In this document: positions 1-6,842 of the stretch, piece by piece
Position numbering within the stretch: the first letter of the stretch is position 1
How the letters are laid out: each line of letters starts with the position of its first letter
Assembly (NCBI GenBank): GCA_947589145.1
Contig: CANQCB010000003.1
Coordinates: 1-32,927 of the forward strand
From: an uncultured Clostridia bacterium
GTDB lineage: Bacteria > Bacillota > Clostridia > Christensenellales > Pumilibacteraceae
Direction: 5' to 3'
Length of the DNA stretch: 32,927 nucleotides
The notes under the pieces: model-generated
Told to the model about the DNA's origin: nothing
The model's database searches: none
What the model saw: only the letters and a program-made list of their open reading frames with translations
Made by a program: the position numbers and the translations under genes

Positions 1-1
1 C

Positions 2-1171
2 ATGACCGTCCTTTTTATCCTGCTGCCCGGGCTGCTGTTCTGCGCTGTTGCCGCCGCCGTACGCGGGCATTTTTGGGGAAAGGAAAAGTATACGGCGTTG
101 TCGGTTATAGAGCTGCTCGAACAAATCGTCCGCATTTCGATGTGCGTTGTGCTGTTTCTTTGCGGAATGGGCAAGACTTTCGCCGCGGCGCTGTCGCTCA
201 CCGTCGCCGTTACTTTCAGCGGCGTTCTCACCGTTATTTATTACAAAATCAAGGGCGGCAAATTCCCCTCTCCCAAAGGGCAACTCCGTCCGCTTATCGA
301 AACCTCCGCGCCGATCAGCGCGCTCCGCGCTTCCTCTTCTCTCGTCAATTCCCTGCTCGCTATCGCCGTACCCTTTCTCTTCGCCGCGTCGGGAATGAGC
401 GGAGACGACGCTCTCGGCATGTTCGGAGCGACGATCGGTATGGCTATGCCTCTCCTCTATCTGCCTATCACCGTTATCGGCTCGCTGTCTTATGCTCTTA
501 TACCGACCCTTTCCAAAGCCGACGCGGAGGGCAACGCGCGGGAGGTGCGGCGACAGGTGGAGACGGCGACAAAGTTTTCCGTCGTTATCTCCGCGCTGTT
601 TATCCCCCTCTTCTTCGGCGTGGGCAAAGCGGCGGGCGTTCTCCTTTTCGACAACGAGGTCGCGGGCGACTTCCTGCAAATGGGCGGCGTTTTGCTCATC
701 CCCATTGCGCTCGAAAGTATTACCTCGTCTATGATGAACTCGCTCGGCATGGAAAAACAGGGCTTTGTCAATTATCTGATCGGGACTGCCGCCATGTTCG
801 GCGTTGCCTTCGCTTTCTACGGGCATTTCTCGCCCGCGGTGTTATGTCTGTCCTGGGGCGTATCTCTCACCCTTTCCACCGTTCTCGACATTATCTGTAT
901 CCGAAAAAAGACGGGTATGTCGCTCGGATTTCTCAAAACCATTTTGCAGTGCGTCGCGCTCGCCCTGCCCTGCGCTTTTCTCGCGAAATGGTCGTTCTCC
1001 ATACTCGCGTTTATGCCGCAAATACTCGCGGCGATCGTTGCCGCCGCGCTCGGGTGCGGGTTTTTGTTTTTGCTTTACGGCGCGTTCGACCTGCTCGGGT
1101 TTCATATCGCCAAAGGCAGGCGCAAAAAAACAAAGGATAAAACGCTAAAACGTTTGCATATTAAAGCGTAA
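2..1171 (+). CDS. Polysaccharide/lipid II flippase-like protein (MurJ/SpoVB, MATE-like superfamily), probably 5' truncated by the window edge
   Basis: Polytopic hydrophobic ORF open to the window edge; 'RGHFWGKEKYTALSVIELLEQIVRI' resembles SpoVB/MurJ-type proteins. Confidence 0.75.
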   Translation: MTVLFILLPGLLFCAVAAAVRGHFWGKEKYTALSVIELLEQIVRISMCVVLFLCGMGKTFAAALSLTVAVTFSGVLTVIYYKIKGGKFPSPKGQLRPLIETSAPISALRASSSLVNSLLAIAVPFLFAASGMSGDDALGMFGATIGMAMPLLYLPITVIGSLSYALIPTLSKADAEGNAREVRRQVETATKFSVVISALFIPLFFGVGKAAGVLLFDNEVAGDFLQMGGVLLIPIALESITSSMMNSLGMEKQGFVNYLIGTAAMFGVAFAFYGHFSPAVLCLSWGVSLTLSTVLDIICIRKKTGMSLGFLKTILQCVALALPCAFLAKWSFSILAFMPQILAAIVAAALGCGFLFLLYGAFDLLGFHIAKGRRKKTKDKTLKRLHIKA

Positions 1172-1182
1172 AAGTGTATAAT
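1154..1182 (+). promoter_or_regulatory. Sigma-A type promoter TTGCAT-17-TATAAT driving the ECF S component and purA
   Basis: TTGCAT 1154-1159, TATAAT 1177-1182, 17-nt spacer; overlaps the 3' end of the preceding CDS. Confidence 0.7.
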
Positions 1183-1243
1183 ATCCATTGTGGCGTGTTT
1201 TTGCCGCTTATTATGAATATTTTTGCCTTGGGAGGGCCCGACA

Positions 1244-2257
1244 ATGAGTAAAACTCAGCAGGAAATTGCCGCTCCTGATACTTCGGAAAAAGCAGTAGCA
1301 GAGCAGCATAAGAAACAAAAGACGCATTATTTTACAAGCAGGAAAATAACACAATATGCTGTGTTCGTCGCACTTGCCTTAGTAATGAAATTGGTGGGCA
1401 AATCGCTCACTCTGTCCCCGACGTTTACCGTTACGTTTATTTATATCCCTTGGATATTGAGCGGCGCGGTGCTCGGTCCTATCGGGGGTATGGTCGTGGG
1501 AGCATTGTCCGACGTGCTCGGAAACTTTATGTTCGGCGCGCAGTTTATCCCTCTCACTTTCGTATCCAATTTACTCTATCCGCTTCCGACCGCAATCATT
1601 TATGCGGTGTGGAAACGCGGCAATCACTATGTGAAACTGTCGTTGGGCGCGATCTGTTCCTTGTTGCTTTGCACGCTCGGGATAGGCTCGCTTGCGATCT
1701 ATACTTTCTACGGTTATTACCAAACCATGAACTTCTTCATGTATCTGCTCGCATTCCGTATGCCGCAGGTGGGAGTATTCTTCGTTAACCTCGTCGTTCT
1801 TATTCTTATCGTCGCGCCGCTTGTCAATGTCGGAGTGCTTCCCGAAACGAAAAAATCCGACAGCGAAATGCTCAAAACGGCAATGCTTACCGTCGGAATG
1901 AGCGCGCTTACCGCGCTTACGGTCGCCGCGCTCATAATTATCGGAGCAACCAAGCCGTCGCTTATCGATAGCGGCATGACCGAAGGCATGGTCGGCGGTA
2001 CGATGGGTATCGTCATAATCGCCTACGGCGTGCTTATGTGCCTCGTCGGGCTGACTATGACAAAAAAAGATTCGACAGTCTCCGCCGTGCTCAAAGCCGT
2101 TACCGTTGTTCTGCTGTATGCCGCGCTCACGGTATCGGCAATCACTTATCAAAACAGTATTAACATTTTATATATGTTTCTTATCGCCGTCGCTTTATTT
2201 GCCGTTATCGCTGCGATACGGCTCGTCGGACGAAAGAAAGGAGTAAAAAGCAAATGA
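1244..2257 (+). CDS. ECF transporter S component, folate-family-like, with C-terminal extension of extra TM segments
   Basis: ATG 1244 preceded by GGGAGG; 'AVFVALALVMKLVGKSLTLSPTFTVTFIYIPWILSGAVLGPIGGMVVGALSDVLG' is typical of FolT-like S components. Confidence 0.75.
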   Translation: MSKTQQEIAAPDTSEKAVAEQHKKQKTHYFTSRKITQYAVFVALALVMKLVGKSLTLSPTFTVTFIYIPWILSGAVLGPIGGMVVGALSDVLGNFMFGAQFIPLTFVSNLLYPLPTAIIYAVWKRGNHYVKLSLGAICSLLLCTLGIGSLAIYTFYGYYQTMNFFMYLLAFRMPQVGVFFVNLVVLILIVAPLVNVGVLPETKKSDSEMLKTAMLTVGMSALTALTVAALIIIGATKPSLIDSGMTEGMVGGTMGIVIIAYGVLMCLVGLTMTKKDSTVSAVLKAVTVVLLYAALTVSAITYQNSINILYMFLIAVALFAVIAAIRLVGRKKGVKSK

Positions 2258-3543
2258 TCACCACACTCGTAGGCGCCCAATGGGGGGATGAAGGAAAAGG
2301 TAAAGTTATCGATATAATGGCCGCAAAAGCCGACGTAGTCGTTCGGGCAACGGGCGGAAACAATGCGGGACATACCGTCGTCAGCGGCGGCAAGACTTAT
2401 AAACTCCACCTCGTGCCCAGCGGAATTCTCTACCCGAATACCGTCTGCTGTATCGGCCCCGGCTGCGTTATAGACCCGCTCGCCTTGCTCAAAGAAATGG
2501 ACGAGGTTGCGGCTAACGGCACCGCGCTCGACAATCTCAAAATCGATTACCGCGCGCATATCGTTATGCCATATCACCTGCTTATCGACGAATTGAGCGA
2601 AGCGGCTAAGGGCGAGGGCGGAATCGGTACGACGAAAAAAGGCATCGGACCGTGCTATATGGACAAAGCCGAGCGCATAGGTCTCCGTTTCTACGACCTC
2701 ATTCACCCGGAGATCTTCGGAGGGAAACTGAAAGCCAATCTCGCGGCGAAAGACAGGTATATCGCAGGCATGTTCGGCGCGAAAGAAACCGCAGATCGCC
2801 GCAAAACTCTCGACTTCGATAAAATTTTCGCGGCATATATCGACGCCGGTAAAAAACTCGAAAAGTATGCGGCGGACACGACGGTCATCGCCTACGAGGC
2901 GGACAAGGCAGGCAAATTCGTTCTGTTCGAGGGCGCGCAAGGAACGCTGCTCGATCTCGATATGGGTACGTACCCTTACGTCACGAGTTCGCACCCCGTC
3001 ACGGGCGGGTTCTGCGTGAGCGGCGGTATCGGCCCGACTTATATCAAAGAATGCGTCGGTATCGCCAAAAGTTATACGACGCGCGTGGGTAAAGGTCCAT
3101 TCCCTACCGAACTCTTCGACGAAGTGGGAGACTTTATCCGCGAAGCGGGATTCGAATACGGCACGACTACGGGTCGCCCCCGTCGTTGCGGCTGGCTCGA
3201 CCTCGTTATCCTTAAATATGCCGTGCGCGTAAACGGGCTGACGGGTATCGCGCTCAATAAACTCGACACGCTCACCGGGCTTAAAACGCTCAAAATCTGC
3301 GTGGGCTATAAGTGCGGCGACAAAATCATTACCGACTTCCCCGCGGATATTCACGAACTCGACAAGTGCGAGCCCGTTTATAAGGAGTTTAAGGGTTGGA
3401 CGGAAGATATTACCAAAGCGACTTCGCTCTCGGATCTGCCCCAAGCCGCGCGCGACTACCTCGCGTTTACGGAGAAGTTTATCGGGTGCAAGATCATACT
3501 CGTCGGCGTCGGTCCCGACCGTTCCCAGAGCTTCGAAGTTTGA
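2254..3543 (+). CDS. purA: Adenylosuccinate synthetase
   Basis: 'GAQWGDEGKGKVIDIMA...ATGGNNAGHTVV' and 'TTTGRPRRCGWLDLV' motifs; ATGA overlap with upstream CDS. Confidence 0.97.
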   Translation: MITTLVGAQWGDEGKGKVIDIMAAKADVVVRATGGNNAGHTVVSGGKTYKLHLVPSGILYPNTVCCIGPGCVIDPLALLKEMDEVAANGTALDNLKIDYRAHIVMPYHLLIDELSEAAKGEGGIGTTKKGIGPCYMDKAERIGLRFYDLIHPEIFGGKLKANLAAKDRYIAGMFGAKETADRRKTLDFDKIFAAYIDAGKKLEKYAADTTVIAYEADKAGKFVLFEGAQGTLLDLDMGTYPYVTSSHPVTGGFCVSGGIGPTYIKECVGIAKSYTTRVGKGPFPTELFDEVGDFIREAGFEYGTTTGRPRRCGWLDLVILKYAVRVNGLTGIALNKLDTLTGLKTLKICVGYKCGDKIITDFPADIHELDKCEPVYKEFKGWTEDITKATSLSDLPQAARDYLAFTEKFIGCKIILVGVGPDRSQSFEV

Positions 3544-3753
3544 CAACGGCAGCGCTATTTCGAAAAAAGCGCCCCCGTTTATATAAATCCGAAATAATTT
3601 TATCGACATATTGCATTTTTGCATAATAACGAAATAGGTTGCGCATACTGATATTGCGAAACAAAGTTCACGCGGCGGATACCTATAAGTCAATGCAATA
3701 AAATGCTTAATTGCAAAGTATTCGTCACACGAACTCTGTCATCGCATTTATAA

Positions 3754-3792
3754 AAGACTGTTATGAAAAAATCATAACAGTCTTATTTTTTT
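3754..3792 (+). terminator. Rho-independent terminator, possibly bidirectional, between convergent purA and pyrG
   Basis: AAGACTGTTATGA-loop-TCATAACAGTCTT followed by ATTTTTTT. Confidence 0.85.
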
Positions 3793-3890
3793 ATTGATCG
3801 TCGTGACGCGGGAGTTGACTTATTTCCTAAAACGATTTCGTCAACACTCCCCTGTCGCTATGGGTTTCGGGTCGTTTGTTTCGAGTCGGC

Positions 3891-5456
3891 TTAGTCTTTC
3901 GTTTCCGCAACGTCTTTTGCCGCGGAGGAAAGGAACAAAGATATGAGCTTGTCGGGGTGACCTACCTTGGAGTTGAACTCCGGTCTGAAAGTCACGCCGA
4001 CGTGAAATTTATTGGAAGGAAGTTCGAAGGCGTCGATAAATCCGTCATCGGACATGCCGGATATCGAGAGACCGCTTTTAACGAGAACGTCCGCATATTT
4101 CGCATTGATTTCATAGCGGTGACGGTGGCGCATGCCGATCGACGAGCCGTATGCTTTTGCAAGTACGCTTCCTCTTTTTATCGTTGTGAGGTGATTGCCC
4201 TTTTTGAAGGGAGTCGTGCCGCCGCAGACGAGCGGGCAGTCGGTCTCTCCGAATTCGACGCTGTTTGCGTCGGAAAGCCCCGCTACGTTGCGGGCAAACT
4301 CGATCGCTCCCGCCTGCGCTCCGAGCCCTATCATAAGGCAGGGAATATTGTTTTTGCGCGCCGTTTCCGCCGCTGTCAAAGTGCCGTCGAAACCGCGTTC
4401 GCCGAAGCCCGCCGGGAGAATTATGCCGTCGTAACCTTTGAGGTTCTCCCCGTCGGTGAGTTTATCGCTGCTTATCCAATCGAGTTTGAAGGTCAAACGC
4501 AGGTCTATTGCGGCGTATTTGAGAGATTCGTAGAGAGATATGTAGGCGTCGTGCATTTCCACGTATTTGCCGACAATGGCTATCTTCGCCTGTTTGGTCT
4601 TTTTCAGGCTGTATGCGCGACGAACGACCTCTTTCCACTCGGTCAGATCCGCTTCCCTGTCTTCGAGTTTGAGTTTACGGAGAACGGCGGTCGCAAAACC
4701 TGCCGCTTCGAGTTTGAGCGGAATTTCAAGTATGCGGTCGTTGGTGAGGTTTTCGATTATACAGTCGGGGTATACGTTGCAGAACGCCGCCATTTTCTTT
4801 TTACTGCCGAGTTCGAGCGGATAGTCCGAGCGGCACACGATCACGTCGGGCTGTATGCCGACGTTTTGAAGCTCCTTTACCGAATGCTGGGTGGGCTTTG
4901 TCTTTTGCTCGCCGCTCATTTCGATAAACGGAACGTAAGATACGTGAACGTACGCGACGTTATTTTCCCCCGCAAGCACGTTGAGTTGTTTGAACGCTTC
5001 GAGGAAAGGCGTGCATTCGATGTCGCCGACCGTGCCGCCGACGTCTACGATCACTATCGTATCGTCGTCGAATTTGAGAAGTTGGTTGCGTATTTCGTCG
5101 GTGATGTGCGGAACGATTTGCACCGTACTGCCGTCGTATTTACCCTCGCGCTCGTTATCTATTACCTTTCTGTATATTCTGCCGCTGGTTATGTCGCTGC
5201 GCCAATCGAGATTGTCGTTTATGAAACGCTCGTAGTGACCTATCACGAGGTCGGTCTCCGATCCGTCGTCGGTCACGAAAACTTCGCCGTGCTGATACGG
5301 CGACAGGTGCGACGAGTCTACGTTGAAATAAGGGTCGAATTTTTGGAGCGTTACCTTGTAACCGCGCGATTTGAGAAGTGTGCCGAGGGACGCCGCAGTG
5401 ATACCTTTTCCTATTCCCGATACTACGCCGCCCGTCATTACTACGTATTTTGTCAT
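3891..5456 (-). CDS. pyrG: CTP synthase with degenerate glutamine amidotransferase active site
   Basis: 'TGGVVSGIGKGITAASLG', 'SPYQHGEVFVTDDGSETDL', 'KTKPTQHSVKEL' and GATase domain; AGGAGG RBS upstream of ATG. GATase Cys and His are substituted (see findings). Confidence 0.95.
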   Translation of the reverse strand: MTKYVVMTGGVVSGIGKGITAASLGTLLKSRGYKVTLQKFDPYFNVDSSHLSPYQHGEVFVTDDGSETDLVIGHYERFINDNLDWRSDITSGRIYRKVIDNEREGKYDGSTVQIVPHITDEIRNQLLKFDDDTIVIVDVGGTVGDIECTPFLEAFKQLNVLAGENNVAYVHVSYVPFIEMSGEQKTKPTQHSVKELQNVGIQPDVIVCRSDYPLELGSKKKMAAFCNVYPDCIIENLTNDRILEIPLKLEAAGFATAVLRKLKLEDREADLTEWKEVVRRAYSLKKTKQAKIAIVGKYVEMHDAYISLYESLKYAAIDLRLTFKLDWISSDKLTDGENLKGYDGIILPAGFGERGFDGTLTAAETARKNNIPCLMIGLGAQAGAIEFARNVAGLSDANSVEFGETDCPLVCGGTTPFKKGNHLTTIKRGSVLAKAYGSSIGMRHRHRYEINAKYADVLVKSGLSISGMSDDGFIDAFELPSNKFHVGVTFRPEFNSKVGHPDKLISLFLSSAAKDVAETKD

Positions 5457-5464
5457 ATTGCCTC

Positions 5465-6727
5465 CTATTGCTCGCCCTCTACGGTAAAACCAATTTCACC
5501 GAGTTTAATGCTGTTGTATTCTATTACCGAAAGCAGACGGTCGAGTATTCGCTGCGCTTCCGCTTTGTCCGATATGCCGCGAGGCTTCGAGTCCGCGGAG
5601 TTATCCGAGTGCAGATAAAAATTACGCGTCGCGAAGTATTCGGTATACAATGCCGCCATTACTTCGGGATATATCACCGAACGAATGCGCTTCAAATACC
5701 CTTTTTTCAGCGAGTATTTTCCGCTGTCGTCTTTTTCGTATGCCTGCCCGATCATCTTCACGTTTATGTTCTGCGCGTGTTCGAGGTCGTATATGAACTT
5801 TTCGAGCGCGCGACAGGGCGTCATGAGCATGACCGAATAGTCCGAAAGCCTGCCGATGTTGCTTAAATCGGATATGCCGTTCGAAAGGTCGATTTTCGAC
5901 GATTCGGAGAGATATCTGAGCGCGGTAGGCACGTATTTTTTGAGCAATTTCAGGTTGCTCTTGCTTTCGAGTTGGGTTTTGACGTCCGTTAAAAGTCCGC
6001 TTCCCCCGCCTTTGAGCGTGATTGCGCCGCCCTCTTCGCGCCTGACTTCCAAAACGTCTTTGCCCCGCGTGAGCGAGTAATCGACGACCTTTTCCTGCCT
6101 CGTCGTACGGACTTTTACGCCCGATTCCCCGAGATCTTTTATGACCCATTCGAGACGTTTTGCTCCGACGTTTTTGATCGTGATCGTCTTTTCCTGCGGT
6201 TTTCCCTTACTCGGTCGGTTTTCTTTTTTCTGTCCGATGTTTGCTTTTTGGTGAGATTCGGTTTTTTCGGTTTTTTGCCGTTTGGCGGTATTCTGCCCGC
6301 TTTTTGTTTGCGCTTTACCGCCTTGCGGTTGTTCTTTTACGGTTTTTGTTTGCGCTTTGCCCACTTTCGTTTGCTCTTTACCGCTTTGCTGTTGTTCCTT
6401 TACGCGCTCTTTCGGACGATTTGCCGTCGTATTTTGCGTTTGTTTGGGCGCGGGCGGTTTCGCCGGGAGTTTTTGAAACGGCAGGAGCGGTTTGAGCCGT
6501 TCAAGCGCGTCGGGACTGCCGTCGACGGTGAGGATCTTGGCGACGGTGTCGTAAACAAAGGTAAACTTATCCGCGCCCGAAGCGTATTGATAGATTTCGA
6601 GGTGGCTGATAATCGAGGTCGGAGTGAATTTTTTCCTTTCGTATCCCCGACTTTCGATCGCGACGAAGAAAGCGCTTACCGAAAAAGCGTCTACGCCGTC
6701 TATTCGCAATCTTTCCGTCTTTGCCAT
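5465..6727 (-). CDS. RnlA/RNase LS-like protein with C-terminal HEPN-like domain (R-x4-H) and low-complexity K/Q/T-rich linker
   Basis: C-terminal 'RALEKFIYDLE...VMAALYTEYFATRNFYLHSDN' with RNFYLH (R-x4-H) and an upstream helix Glu; two small alpha/beta-looking segments flank the linker, similar to RnlA architecture. Confidence 0.6.
   Translation of the reverse strand: MAKTERLRIDGVDAFSVSAFFVAIESRGYERKKFTPTSIISHLEIYQYASGADKFTFVYDTVAKILTVDGSPDALERLKPLLPFQKLPAKPPAPKQTQNTTANRPKERVKEQQQSGKEQTKVGKAQTKTVKEQPQGGKAQTKSGQNTAKRQKTEKTESHQKANIGQKKENRPSKGKPQEKTITIKNVGAKRLEWVIKDLGESGVKVRTTRQEKVVDYSLTRGKDVLEVRREEGGAITLKGGGSGLLTDVKTQLESKSNLKLLKKYVPTALRYLSESSKIDLSNGISDLSNIGRLSDYSVMLMTPCRALEKFIYDLEHAQNINVKMIGQAYEKDDSGKYSLKKGYLKRIRSVIYPEVMAALYTEYFATRNFYLHSDNSADSKPRGISDKAEAQRILDRLLSVIEYNSIKLGEIGFTVEGEQ
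6306..6410. repeat. Degenerate in-frame repeat (two ~42-bp copies plus a 21-bp partial copy) encoding [VKEQ(Q/P)Q(S/G)GK(E/A)QTK]
   Basis: Units 6306-6347 and 6369-6410 are closely similar, separated by the partial copy 6348-6368; encodes the linker of the RnlA-like protein. Confidence 0.7.
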
Positions 6728-6735
6728 ACGAATTT

Positions 6736-6764
6736 ATTATACTATACTTTACGATAAATTTCAA
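6736..6764 (-). promoter_or_regulatory. Consensus promoter TTGAAA-17-TATAAT for the RnlA-like gene and pyrG
   Basis: TTGAAA at 6764-6759 and TATAAT at 6741-6736 (minus strand), 17-nt spacer; only 8 nt from the -10 to ATG. Confidence 0.75.
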
Positions 6765-6793
6765 GGATATTGCCCTTATTTATTTTTATATAT

Positions 6794-6828
6794 GAAAATG
6801 CGGCGTTACCTTTCGGACGCCGCATTTC
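6794..6828 (-). terminator. Terminator-like hairpin downstream of the surface protein
   Basis: Minus strand GAAATGCGGCGT-ccgaaaggta-ACGCCGCATTTTC, immediately 3' of the stop codon; weak U-tract. Confidence 0.6.
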
Positions 6829-6842
6829 GGTTGTTTTTAATC

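Noticed and set aside
2149-3693. Long minus-strand ORF (514 aa) opposite purA
   Set aside because: Antisense to a clear purA; composition is a reverse-complement shadow of the codon bias, with no recognisable motifs.
3876-5618. Plus-strand 580-aa ORF opposite pyrG
   Set aside because: Antisense shadow of pyrG.
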